NCBI GenBank assembly: GCA_963422775.4
Contig: CAUJSJ030000157.1
Span: 1-64,000 of the forward strand
Source: Pelomonas sp963422775
GTDB lineage: Bacteria; Pseudomonadota; Gammaproteobacteria; Burkholderiales; Burkholderiaceae_C
DNA: 64,000 nt
Direction of reading: 5' to 3'
Position numbers and translations under genes: made by a program. The notes beneath the pieces are model-generated. The model saw nothing but the letters and a program-made list of their open reading frames with translations. It did not search any database and was not told where the DNA came from. This document shows positions 36,110 through 45,300 of this stretch, in pieces (the stretch's first letter is position 1; each line of letters starts with the position of its first letter).

Positions 36110-37216
36110 TCATTTTGTCTTTATGAGACTTACCTCGGTCGACCATAGCTCCTTATCACGCAAATTCTGCTGAATACTCTTCAATGCGCTCTCGATTTCA
36201 TCACGAACATTCTTCGTATCTGATATGGAAATCGTCCAGTCACTAAGCCAAAACAGCTCACTCTGCAGCATCAGAACGCGCGCTACAGCTTTGCCAACGT
36301 CATCCGTATTTGCGATGTCGAAAGGCTCAGCGCTATAAGTAGCGAGAAAGTCGATTGCATCCGTCACGTACCGCGTCATCGATGAGAGGCCAACCTTCGT
36401 CAGAAGCTTGCTTTCCTTAGCAAATGCCTGTGGCCATAAAATCTTGATGGCGGACCATATGGTCAAGAAAAATTCATACGCCGATTCATCTTCAGAAAGC
36501 TGTTTAAATTTCTTAGATTGAATATAGGCAATTCCTGATTCGATAGCCGCAGGGACAACAACCCGCAACTCCGACCCCTCTTTGCCAGGGAGTGCTACCA
36601 TATCCTTGAATGGGCTATCAGGAGCGACATCCGCAAGGCCCACATAACTAACATTTTTGCTCAGACTGAGCCGCGCCGAACGAAGCCGTTGCTCCAGGTT
36701 GTCGTTGCTCTCTGGATCGGTGAAATTAATCGAAAGTGCTCGGATATGGTCTGTGGCGACTTTCGAAACCTTGTTGTTGATGACAATGAATTGAAATGCC
36801 TTTTCCTCATTCGAGGCATCAAGTATGGCTACGACCGGGACCGCAGCATCCGGACTGAACAAATTTAGGCCGTACAGGCGGTGTTGCCCGTCCACCACGA
36901 ACGCCGAGGCTTTATTCGCCGGATCGAGGGTAATCTTGCCAACACCATTTGGATTATCCAGCAAATATGATCCAGGGGCCAATGTCACCACTATGGCTGT
37001 TGGGATAGTATTGCGCACATCCTCCGCCAAGAACTTGCGTATCGACTTCACTTTAATGTCGTTCTTGGCTCTCTGCACCCCTCCCGAATCTTCGGGCGAG
37101 AGACGGGGGATCGTGGTCCAAGACTCGATTTCCCCGCTCGGCGCTTGAAAAATGCAAAAGCGTGGCGCCACTGCGTCCGTTGGGCGCTGAGAGAATGTAA
37201 TGCAGTCGTATTCCAT
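36110..37216 (-). CDS. DGQHR-domain protein, copy 2
   Basis: 368 residues. DGQHR is at 109-113 (AFVVDGQHRLYGLNLF), followed by KAFQFIVINNKVSKVATDHIRAL, the same order as in copy 1 and DndB. Shorter than copy 1 by about 200 residues because it lacks the acidic insertion. The gene lies 7 bp after an HNH gene, so the DGQHR/HNH pairing is repeated here with the order reversed. Base composition is clearly more AT-rich than neighbours, a sign of separate acquisition. Confidence 0.85.
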   Translation of the reverse strand: MEYDCITFSQRPTDAVAPRFCIFQAPSGEIESWTTIPRLSPEDSGGVQRAKNDIKVKSIRKFLAEDVRNTIPTAIVVTLAPGSYLLDNPNGVGKITLDPANKASAFVVDGQHRLYGLNLFSPDAAVPVVAILDASNEEKAFQFIVINNKVSKVATDHIRALSINFTDPESNDNLEQRLRSARLSLSKNVSYVGLADVAPDSPFKDMVALPGKEGSELRVVVPAAIESGIAYIQSKKFKQLSEDESAYEFFLTIWSAIKILWPQAFAKESKLLTKVGLSSMTRYVTDAIDFLATYSAEPFDIANTDDVGKAVARVLMLQSELFWLSDWTISISDTKNVRDEIESALKSIQQNLRDKELWSTEVSLIKTK

Positions 37217-37222
37217 GTCCGC

Positions 37223-38029
37223 TCACCTAAACTCGAAGTTTGAGAAGTCGACGGCATCCCGCCCATCGATGGCATAAATTGAACTCATATTAACCGGACC
37301 AAGGCTCTCAGCTGCCTCCTTCAACGATATCTCTTCGTCACAGGCTTTAGAAAAAATTCGTCGCATCTGAGCGGCGATTTTTGCTTTCCGGGTGATTGCC
37401 GTTAGCTCATCCGAAGACGGGTCCGGTTTTAGCACAAATGAAAATAGATGCCCTGTATGCCATAGAAGCATATCTTTTTTTTCTCGATTGCATGTGGCAC
37501 ACGCTGGCAGCAAGTTCTCGACAATGCTATTCCCCCCGAAACTAGAAGCCCAGATATGTTCGTACTCAATTCCATCCATGGGGTCAGACGCGTTGTGATG
37601 GCACATTCCTCCGCACAGATAGCAATGCACCTCACTTCGACCATTTCGGATGTTCCGCTTCACTGAGTCTTTAATCTTTCGCTTGGAATCTGACGCAGCC
37701 AGCAAGGACAGTCGGGCGAGTTGATCAACAGTATCATCATTGTGCTTGGCCATTCCTAACGATTGCTGGAGATAGGCGACCATTCCATTGTGATGGGCCG
37801 TTTCGTTTTCTATACCCCTGATGCGTTCTGCCTTTTTCACGCAGCGCGCCAATATATTCATCGCATTCAGTCCAAGGAAGTACTCCGAGAAAAAGTCAGA
37901 CCGACCACCTACGGTTAGTACTCCCAGACTCTGAATATCGGCCACGCTTGAGGCAGGATAGACTTCTCTTAGGATGAACTTGAAAAGCGTCTCGCCAGTG
38001 GTGACAGCTCTAAATGAAAAATGTTTCAT
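37223..38029 (-). CDS. HNH endonuclease, partner of DGQHR copy 2
   Basis: 268 residues. CYLCGGMCHH (about 136-145) precedes the HNH core EYEHIWASSFGGNSIVENLL and ACATCNREKK, which complete the metal site. The N-terminal half is helical and unrecognised. Starts with ATG at 38029, 64 bp after the ParB-like gene; 7 bp before DGQHR copy 2. AT-rich like its partner. Expected to cut DNA. Confidence 0.88.
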   Translation of the reverse strand: MKHFSFRAVTTGETLFKFILREVYPASSVADIQSLGVLTVGGRSDFFSEYFLGLNAMNILARCVKKAERIRGIENETAHHNGMVAYLQQSLGMAKHNDDTVDQLARLSLLAASDSKRKIKDSVKRNIRNGRSEVHCYLCGGMCHHNASDPMDGIEYEHIWASSFGGNSIVENLLPACATCNREKKDMLLWHTGHLFSFVLKPDPSSDELTAITRKAKIAAQMRRIFSKACDEEISLKEAAESLGPVNMSSIYAIDGRDAVDFSNFEFR

Positions 38030-38093
38030 CTTCCAAACTGCGTCGCTGCCGCGTCATCCTTGTTGAAATTGCTGCACAGGTGAGAAGCCGGTT

Positions 38094-39359
38094 CTATTCA
38101 GCGACCGCCTTCATCATCCTCTGGTAGCGTGCGACTACTTGCGCCACCTTCTCCAAGATGGGTTCCAGGTGCTCTTGCTGTGAAACCAGAGTATCGACTT
38201 TCAATTCCTGCAAGGCTTTGAGCAAGGTGCTCAGCGCGTCGATTGGCGTGCGCTGTGTCTTGTGCATGTTGTACTCGGCCTCGACCTTGCGAATAGGTTG
38301 CGCCTCAGTGGGCGCCTCGACGTCCAGTTGCTTTGCGAAGCTGGTGCCAGCGGTCGAGTCGTACCTGGACATCTGATGCCATGAGCGAATGCTTTCGGCC
38401 TTATAGAAGACGTTGTCGTTCTCGTCCTCCTTACCGCTTCTTGGCTTGGCGAATGCCCACTGGAACAGCACCTCCTCGGACTCTGATGGCAGCTTCATCA
38501 TGTCCTTGGTGAAACCAAACTGCTCCTTTGGGTAGCTGTTCTGGAGGATCAGCTCAAAGAAGTAGTGATCGGCATCACTGAAGGTGTCCCCTTCTGGAAG
38601 CCGGTGCTCGAAGTCGCGCTTGAAGTGGCTGAACGCTGACGCGGCCTGAATGTTTCGGCGAGTTTTGGTGTCGCCGAGAGACACCATGTCAGCGACCGCC
38701 TTCACCAAGTCATCTTCCAGACGCAGGTCGATCGTCGTGCCATGACGCTTGCGGAAGAGCCCCTCGTAAAGCGACAGGATGTAGAGATTGGTCGCGTACG
38801 GCTTCCATTCCTTGGCGTGACTGATATGCCTCACCCCCAGCAGCCGAGGAAGGATCGCTTGAAGCTCGTCGACAGTCGACGCGGCCACGGGGAAGACGCG
38901 CAGCATGTTGGTCTTCTCGACGATCTCTTCTAGCCGTCGTACCGTCTCTTCTTGGACCTTCACCTCTTCACCGAACCGGGACTTCTTGACCTTCTCCAGC
39001 TTCTTGCGTTCCCGCTCAAGGCGCTCACCGCGCAATGCTCGCAAGGCCACAGTACGAGTGTTGCCCTCGACTACCACGTACGAACCGGGCCGATCCGGAT
39101 GCTCCCAGACGATGATGGAATCGATCGGGACCCAGCCGTGGGTAAGGATGGACTCTTCCAGGTTGGTAACCTCATACACCGACCTAACCTTGGCCTCCAG
39201 GGGACCCTGCAGTTCGCCATTGAACAGTGCATCTGGGTTCGTGTAGCCTGGCGGATCCTCAGGCGCGATGCGGGGGTTGTTGGGGTCCAGGTAGATTTTG
39301 TCGAACGGAACCTTCTTTGCGTCCTGCAGCTCGGCGATGGGCACTTGTTTTTCAGCCAT
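38094..39359 (-). CDS. ParB/sulfiredoxin-fold protein paired with helicase
   Basis: 421 residues. The N-terminal ParB-like domain has PFDKIYLDPNNPRIAPEDPP and the motif VVVEGNTRTVALRAL at about 95-110, which is the ParB/Srx GxxR loop. Helical regions follow, including a coiled segment rich in Arg/Lys/Glu (ERERKKLEKVKKSRFGEE). This is not a plasmid ParB: it lacks the KorB HTH and overlaps a helicase gene by 8 bp. ParB-fold proteins can be CTP- or ATP-dependent and some act as nucleases. Its role is probably tied to the helicase. Confidence 0.75.
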   Translation of the reverse strand: MAEKQVPIAELQDAKKVPFDKIYLDPNNPRIAPEDPPGYTNPDALFNGELQGPLEAKVRSVYEVTNLEESILTHGWVPIDSIIVWEHPDRPGSYVVVEGNTRTVALRALRGERLERERKKLEKVKKSRFGEEVKVQEETVRRLEEIVEKTNMLRVFPVAASTVDELQAILPRLLGVRHISHAKEWKPYATNLYILSLYEGLFRKRHGTTIDLRLEDDLVKAVADMVSLGDTKTRRNIQAASAFSHFKRDFEHRLPEGDTFSDADHYFFELILQNSYPKEQFGFTKDMMKLPSESEEVLFQWAFAKPRSGKEDENDNVFYKAESIRSWHQMSRYDSTAGTSFAKQLDVEAPTEAQPIRKVEAEYNMHKTQRTPIDALSTLLKALQELKVDTLVSQQEHLEPILEKVAQVVARYQRMMKAVAE

Positions 39360-41796
39360 GGTCTACCCCTTTCGTTTCGTGATGTGTCGGTTCGGTGAGA
39401 TCGATGATGCGCACTGCACGGTCCTGAGCTGTCAGCAAGAACTCGGCGCGCGCGAGAAGGCGGTTGGGAAGGGATCGGTGGGGCGAGCCCGCGATGAAAC
39501 CAGCGAGCAGGCCGAACTGATCGCGGGGTTCTGCATCGGCAAGCAGACCGCGCAGGGCGGCCGTTGCCCCGTCCAGCTGGCTCCTGCTCGCGTCGTCAAG
39601 CAAGAACGCCTCGGCCCCACCAAGCGGAAGCGGCACCTTTACGGCTGCCGCGTGCCGGGTGGGATCATCGAGGTACTCGGCCTCGATATCCGTGGCGTTG
39701 TGGCAATCGCGAAGGAACTCCGCGAACGCAGGGGGCACCGCCGGGCGGAAGCTGAAGGTGATGTACTTCAGCCAGGTCGTCGCTCCATTTGCGCGATAGG
39801 GGCGGCTTCCAGGTGACTCTATGGCGGATGGTCCGTGCACTTCTCGCTTGGCAAAGTAGCCCGCCGTCAGCAGCCCCATCATCTCCATCCACCGACTGCC
39901 AGCGGTCAGATCCTTGTTAACTCCGTGTGCGGCGCCATCGCGGAGGAGAAAGTCTGAAGGGTCAGACAGATCGGCACCGTTCGCGCAGAAGCTGTTAAAG
40001 ATGCTGCGCAACATCACGGAGGACTCGCTCGACTCCAGCAAAGCGCCCCACCGAGCTTTCGTGCCGAACTCCTCCTCGGCACCGAAGAAGGGGAGGCCGT
40101 AAAGGAAGAGCCTGCATGTTTCGCCGGGCGAGACGGTGGCCAGTCGATTCAAGACTCTGGCACTTGCCGCCGGCTCAACGTTATGCACCTGAAGCAGCTC
40201 AGCTACGCGCTCACGCAGGTCAACCAAGCTGCCGTACTCAACGTCTTGAAGCTGAGGCCGAAGGAAGTCGTCGATCTCCTGGTACAGCCAGCGCTGGTCG
40301 AAGTGATAGGCGATGCTGTCATTCTTCGCCTGGACCACGTACGCATGTCGCTTCCCAGGCGCATAGCGAACGCAGCGCCCGGCGGCCTGCATCAGGCGAA
40401 TGATGCTGGTGGACGGATAGGTCAGCACGACCGTATTGATGCCCGGGTCATCAAACCCTTCGAGCAGCAGCTGGGCCGAGATCAGGATGGCGCGCGGCTT
40501 GCTGGCGAAGCGTGCGAGGAAATCTTCGTTGCCGATTCCCAGCGAATTCCCTACGCCGTGGACGAAGCCGATGTCCTCGACCTCTATCGGGTGGTCTTCT
40601 GGAAGACGGTCGATCAGCGCCTGATAGAACTCCTCCACGCGGTCGACTCTCGGAGCGAGCACGAGCGTCTTCGTGAACTCAGTGGACGCACGGTCAATGA
40701 CGTAGTCGGCCAAGTCAGCAACCGCCGCGCTCGACCAATCAAAGTCCTCCACCGGGAAGTCCAGGAACGTCGGTGTGAGGACGGCGCGTCGCTCCGCGAG
40801 TTCGCGGTAGGTGATGGTGAAAGAAATCTCGTCGATGCCGATAGGCAGCTGGTCGCCACGATTGGGCGTAGCGGTCAGCAGCAGCACGGGAGCTGCCCAC
40901 GGGTTTGCGAAAACAGGCTGGTAGGACGGCGCTGCTGCATGGTGAGCCTCGTCGACGACGATCAGAGTGGGCCTGACGGCAGCCCCCTCCAGCAGCGGTG
41001 TCAGATCGCCGACCATGACGAACTTGATCCGGTTGGAGAGCTCAAGCAGGCGCTCAGCTGGCAACTGTTCATGCCCATCGGACACTAGCTTCTGAAGTTC
41101 GCGGTGCGCCTGCTCGCGAAGGTTGCGACGATGCGTCACCCAGTAGGTCGGCGCCCTCGAGTCTGCAGCCTTGTTGAGCATCGTGAGCACGATGCGAAGC
41201 GCGGTTCTAGTCTTTCCTGCCCCAGTGGGAAGGACCAGCCCAATTCGACCGCTCGGACGACGGCTGAACGCTTCGATGCACCTCAACACCGCGATATCTT
41301 GATAGCTCCAATCCGGTGGTTCTAGGCGCCGCTCAACTGATTCCTCACTCGACCTACCGATGACTTGAGGTTTTGCCGCACTCTGCGCTGGCTGCCCACG
41401 CAACAGCGCGAAGGCTACAGCCGGAGGCACGCTCAGGCGCTGAGCAAGATCTTCCAGTGCAACGCCGGCAAAAAGGTGCTGTCGATGGGCCTCGGCTTGG
41501 AGGGCCAGCATGGCTTCCGCCGAGCGCTCGGGAATGGTTGCATCCCCTGAAAGCGCAAGAGCAGCTGCGCGCTCGACGAGGTCGATGGTGGCCTCATTGA
41601 GCCCGCGGGCGACGTCATTCGATAGAAGCGCGTGCAAGCGATTGGGGTGGAGAGTGCCCTCCCCCTTGCCTGCCTGCAGCGCGTCGTTCAAGGTTTTCGT
41701 CAGGCTGGCGATGCTCCCGGCAGCCAGGAAGAGCGGGATCACCTTGTCGGCAATCAGCTGCTGCACGCGCTCACTCTGGATGTTCAGTCTTGCCAA
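39352..41796 (-). CDS. SF2 helicase (DEAH-type, restriction-like)
   Basis: 814 residues from TTG at 41796, chosen for TAGGAG eight bases upstream. Walker A VLPTGAGKTRTAL is at about 185-197; DEAH in LIVVDEAHHAAAPSY at about 275-289; motif III LLTATPNRGD; motif VI in SIIRLMQAAGRCVRY at about 470-485. These are the type I/III restriction and UvrB-like helicase motifs. About 150 N-terminal residues and 300 C-terminal residues are unrecognised. It heads the five-gene minus-strand set and overlaps the ParB-like gene. Confidence 0.88.
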   Translation of the reverse strand: MARLNIQSERVQQLIADKVIPLFLAAGSIASLTKTLNDALQAGKGEGTLHPNRLHALLSNDVARGLNEATIDLVERAAALALSGDATIPERSAEAMLALQAEAHRQHLFAGVALEDLAQRLSVPPAVAFALLRGQPAQSAAKPQVIGRSSEESVERRLEPPDWSYQDIAVLRCIEAFSRRPSGRIGLVLPTGAGKTRTALRIVLTMLNKAADSRAPTYWVTHRRNLREQAHRELQKLVSDGHEQLPAERLLELSNRIKFVMVGDLTPLLEGAAVRPTLIVVDEAHHAAAPSYQPVFANPWAAPVLLLTATPNRGDQLPIGIDEISFTITYRELAERRAVLTPTFLDFPVEDFDWSSAAVADLADYVIDRASTEFTKTLVLAPRVDRVEEFYQALIDRLPEDHPIEVEDIGFVHGVGNSLGIGNEDFLARFASKPRAILISAQLLLEGFDDPGINTVVLTYPSTSIIRLMQAAGRCVRYAPGKRHAYVVQAKNDSIAYHFDQRWLYQEIDDFLRPQLQDVEYGSLVDLRERVAELLQVHNVEPAASARVLNRLATVSPGETCRLFLYGLPFFGAEEEFGTKARWGALLESSESSVMLRSIFNSFCANGADLSDPSDFLLRDGAAHGVNKDLTAGSRWMEMMGLLTAGYFAKREVHGPSAIESPGSRPYRANGATTWLKYITFSFRPAVPPAFAEFLRDCHNATDIEAEYLDDPTRHAAAVKVPLPLGGAEAFLLDDASRSQLDGATAALRGLLADAEPRDQFGLLAGFIAGSPHRSLPNRLLARAEFLLTAQDRAVRIIDLTEPTHHETKGVDHG

Positions 41797-41834
41797 GGTA
41801 CGCTCCTAACGCCGGGAGTGAATTCTATTAAAAC

Positions 41835-42042
41835 GGAACAAAATTTGCAAGATACAAAATAACAGAACTCACAAGCGCCAGGCCTTGCTGCCGCAGACCC
41901 CGATCAACGCACTACAGGGAACACCGGCAACAGGCCAAACGCAACCCTCCCAAGTCATCGCGTTGTTCCTGCGTTGTTCCGAATCTAATTGACATCCGAG
42001 ATGGCAAGCTCAAGATGCACGCCGGAACAACCACGGAACAAC
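41835..42042. promoter_or_regulatory. Five GGAACAA-type elements in the helicase/GTPase divergent region
   Basis: GGAACAAA lies at 41835-41842. Two GTTGTTCC copies (41962-41969, 41973-41980) face two GGAACAAC copies (42024-42031, 42035-42042), each pair separated by 3 bp. The last copy touches the GGAG ribosome site of the GTPase gene. The arrangement suggests a shared operator for the divergent transcripts. Confidence 0.65.
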
Positions 42043-42052
42043 GGAGCTAGAG

Positions 42053-44320
42053 ATGGAAAAGCGCTTTATGGCAACTCTCAGCAGGTCGCAAGGTCGCAGC
42101 GCATGGGCAGTGATCTTTCGCCACCCGGCGCGGGTCGATCCGAACACTGGCAGGCCCGGCTTGCGAGTGCGCCAAGGCCTAGGAACTTCCGATGATGCTG
42201 AAGCCAACGAATTGAAGGAGGCCCTCAACCAACTTCTTGCAGAAGAGGGTTTCTGGAGCTTGCAGGCCCGAGCAGAGGCAGAAAGCCGCTTCCATCGTCG
42301 AGTCGTGGAGATCTTCTATCACGGCATGGAGCTCGAGCAGAGCGACTTCGGTGCCATCCGTGAGTTGATCATCCCGTTGCCAACTTCAGAGGATTCAGAC
42401 TATCGGCGAGCGCTACTTCTCGGGACAACGGGCGCCGGCAAAACGACGCTACTCAGGCAGTTGATAGGCACCGATCCCGAGAGCGAACGCTTCCCTTCGA
42501 CATCGACCGCGAAGACCACAGTGCATGAGACCGAAGTCGTCCTCTCACCAGGCCCGTACAAGGCTGTGGTCACCTTCTTCCCCATTGACGAGGTCCGCGA
42601 GCATCTGAACGAGTGCATTTCGGAGGCCGTGCTTTCCGCCTACCGCCAGGACAGTGATGGTGAGGTGCTGCGCAAGTTGTTGATGCACGTGAACCAACGA
42701 TTCCGATTCAACTACATCCTCGGCAACGGGCCTCAATCAGCCATCGCAGACGACGACGAAGATGACGAGGATGTGGTCACTGAGCCGATTGATGACATCG
42801 CTGCCGACAGCGTGATCGATCTCGACGCCACCAATGCACTGCTGGCAAGAGCGCTGACAGCACTGCGCGCCATCGCCGCCTGCCACGGTGATCAACTGAA
42901 GAGCGAGCTGGGCGCTACCGACGAGAAGGATCAGCGGGTCGTCGACGAGCTTTTCGAAGAGGAGCTAGACCGCCGCCGCCGTGAAGACGACGAGTTCCAC
43001 CGCATCAGCGACGAGCTCATGGACGAGATCGAGCTTCGGTTTTCGTTGCTGACTGAAGGCACGGTGCGTCGCAACAAGCAGGGCTGGCCGCAATCGTGGA
43101 CTTGGGAAACCCCGGATCGGGTGGCATTCATAAAGACCATTACGCGCTTCTCCAGCAATCACGCTCCACGCTTCGGACGCCTGCTTACGCCGTTGGTGAA
43201 CGGAGTCCGCGTGTCTGGTGCCTTTTTGCCGGCTTGGACGGCCGGCGAGCAACCCAAACTCGTGCTACTCGACGGTGAAGGCTTGGGCCATACGCCGAAG
43301 TCAGTCGCAGCCATCTCGACATCACTGACGCGACGCATCGAGTCGACGGACGCCATCCTGCTCGTCGACAACGCCGTTCAGCCCATGCAGGCAGCACCTG
43401 TTGCGGCCATGAAGGAGATGATTACTTCAGGCAGCGCCAGCAAGCTTTTGCTCGTGTTCACACACTTCGACGAGGTCAAGGGCGACAACCTACCGAACGC
43501 GGCCGCCAAAGAGCAACACGTCCTGGCGTCCGCTGAGAACGTCCTCGCCTCCATTGGCGAAGAACTGGGGCCGTTTGCTGAACGAGCGCTTCGCAGTCGT
43601 CTAAAGGATGCGTGCTTCTTCGTCGGCGGAATCGACGAGGACCTGGACGCCACGAAGAAGACACAGAAGCGCACTATCGGTCAGTTGCAGGCGCTCCTGA
43701 CCGCCATCGATGCCATCGTGGAAAGGCCAGCGCCGGTTCTTGCGCAGCCGGTGTACGACCGCATGAACCTCGTGCTGGCGGTGAAGAACGCGGCTGAAAG
43801 CTTTCAAGGTGCGTGGCGGCCGCGTTTGGGTCTTGACTACAAGGCAGGGGTCAGCAAGGAGCACTGGAAGCGCATTTGGGCATTGACACGACGGCTCAGC
43901 ACGCCCGGCCTCGACGATGAGTACGACAACCTCAAGCCCGTCGCGGATCTACGCAAGAAGCTTCAGGATCGGCTGTATGTTCTTCTGCAAAACCCGCTCC
44001 GTTGGGATCCCGAGGAGCCAACCGACGACGCGCACAAACAGCAGGTTTTTGACGGGTTGGCCAACGCGCTCTCCGCTAAGACGCTGGACCTCGCGACGCG
44101 GCGCGTTCGGGCCGAACGGATGTCTGAGTGGCAGTCGGCGTTCAACCAGTCCGGTCGCGGTTCCAGTTTCGCGCGCGCGTCGATCATCGGCGAGCGAATC
44201 TACGACCGAGCTGCGCCAATTCCTGGCGTCACCCCCTCGCCGGATCGGAATTCCTTCCTTCACGAAGTGGCGGCGGTCGTGGAAAACGTCTGCGAAGAGG
44301 TCGGCGCGAAGCTCGCGTAG
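42053..44320 (+). CDS. Large P-loop GTPase-like protein with integrase-arm-like N-terminus
   Basis: 755 residues. The first 70 residues (VDPNTGRPGLRVRQGLGTSDDAEANELKEALNQLL) resemble the DNA-contacting arm domain of tyrosine recombinases. Then come Walker A GTTGAGKTT at 124-132, an acidic stretch near 230-245, a G3-like LLDGEG at about 402-407, and a G4-like FTHFDE at about 464-469, which suggests a GTPase rather than an AAA+ ATPase. The C-terminal 250 residues are helical. No recombinase catalytic residues are seen. It is divergent from the helicase set and could be a defence NTPase; no named family was recognised. ATG 42053 has GGAG at a suitable distance. Confidence 0.65.
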   Translation: MEKRFMATLSRSQGRSAWAVIFRHPARVDPNTGRPGLRVRQGLGTSDDAEANELKEALNQLLAEEGFWSLQARAEAESRFHRRVVEIFYHGMELEQSDFGAIRELIIPLPTSEDSDYRRALLLGTTGAGKTTLLRQLIGTDPESERFPSTSTAKTTVHETEVVLSPGPYKAVVTFFPIDEVREHLNECISEAVLSAYRQDSDGEVLRKLLMHVNQRFRFNYILGNGPQSAIADDDEDDEDVVTEPIDDIAADSVIDLDATNALLARALTALRAIAACHGDQLKSELGATDEKDQRVVDELFEEELDRRRREDDEFHRISDELMDEIELRFSLLTEGTVRRNKQGWPQSWTWETPDRVAFIKTITRFSSNHAPRFGRLLTPLVNGVRVSGAFLPAWTAGEQPKLVLLDGEGLGHTPKSVAAISTSLTRRIESTDAILLVDNAVQPMQAAPVAAMKEMITSGSASKLLLVFTHFDEVKGDNLPNAAAKEQHVLASAENVLASIGEELGPFAERALRSRLKDACFFVGGIDEDLDATKKTQKRTIGQLQALLTAIDAIVERPAPVLAQPVYDRMNLVLAVKNAAESFQGAWRPRLGLDYKAGVSKEHWKRIWALTRRLSTPGLDDEYDNLKPVADLRKKLQDRLYVLLQNPLRWDPEEPTDDAHKQQVFDGLANALSAKTLDLATRRVRAERMSEWQSAFNQSGRGSSFARASIIGERIYDRAAPIPGVTPSPDRNSFLHEVAAVVENVCEEVGAKLA

Positions 44321-44359
44321 TAGACGTGGCAGACACCGCTGCGTGATCCCGAGGCAGAG

Positions 44360-45256
44360 TCACACCCATGCAGGCAGCGCAAGTTCCTTGGGAATGGTCA
44401 GTGCTACCGGACGCGGCGGGCACTTCGCCGGATTGTCACGAAGCTCTTGCGCGCGTCCCTTGAGTCGGTCGATCTCAAGCTGAATGACGCCGTCCAATTG
44501 CCGCGGGTAAACGTACTTCGAGAACATGGACGAATCGGTTCCAAGCTCGTTCTTGTATGCACTGTGCAGGATGCGGAAATGAACGCTTGCCCTGCCAAGG
44601 TACTCGAGGACAGTGCCGTCAACCAACCCTGCCTTTGTCGCGATGAGCGTCCTGAGTTCTTCGGCGTTATTGCAGATCATTTCCACGAGCTTGCGATCGC
44701 CCTGGGACAACACCTCATCGCGCCAGCGCTTGTCGAACAGTTGCACAAGCAGCCTGTAGTCTGATGACTGCCTGGACTTCACATCCAACGCGAGCAGGTG
44801 ATTCGCCTTAGACAGGAGCCAGAACGGCATGTAGAAACCATCCAGCTTTGCCTGGATGTCCGCAAGCTCGGCCTCGTTGGCCTTTTGCCAGATGGACTGT
44901 TCGCTGGTCTGGCGCGAAGCCCGTGTCAACGTCTCCGTATTGTCCCGAGCAATCTTGAGACTCCAGATGACACCACCTAGCGCGACGACGCTCGAAACGA
45001 TGCTGCCTATCAGCGGAACGAATGTCGCCCACCATGGTGTCCCTCCTGCCGACTCGATCTTGACCGGCCCGATCGACTCCACGCGCACCGCCAGCACAGC
45101 CGATGCCGCGGACTGGGGCGTGACTGAAGCTGAGGCCTGTGCCGGCACCGCTGGCGGTTGCGCCAAGTTCGCCGGGGACTGCACGGGCACTTGAGCACCA
45201 GCGGCGCAAGCAATACATGCGAAAGCTGCAGCCAGCAACCAAGATATCTTGTTCAT
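44360..45256 (-). CDS. Hypothetical membrane protein
   Basis: 298 residues from ATG at 45256 (GGGAGAGG upstream). A signal peptide (ISWLLAAAFACIACAAGA) is followed by a Pro/Ala/Ser-rich periplasmic part, one membrane helix at about 85-110 (WWATFVPLIGSIVSSVVALGG) and a helical cytoplasmic domain. No family was recognised. It is convergent with the GTPase gene and 44 bp after the methyltransferase gene, so it may share a transcript with the latter. Confidence 0.65.
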   Translation of the reverse strand: MNKISWLLAAAFACIACAAGAQVPVQSPANLAQPPAVPAQASASVTPQSAASAVLAVRVESIGPVKIESAGGTPWWATFVPLIGSIVSSVVALGGVIWSLKIARDNTETLTRASRQTSEQSIWQKANEAELADIQAKLDGFYMPFWLLSKANHLLALDVKSRQSSDYRLLVQLFDKRWRDEVLSQGDRKLVEMICNNAEELRTLIATKAGLVDGTVLEYLGRASVHFRILHSAYKNELGTDSSMFSKYVYPRQLDGVIQLEIDRLKGRAQELRDNPAKCPPRPVALTIPKELALPAWV

Positions 45257-45300
45257 GTCCTCTCCCTGAGGCGAGCGTGTTGCGCAGAAATCCTGAGGCC

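Noticed and set aside
38094..39359. Plasmid partition ParB
   Set aside because: No KorB/Spo0J HTH follows the ParB fold, and the gene overlaps a helicase in a defence set; the partition-type ParB is at 52675-54594.
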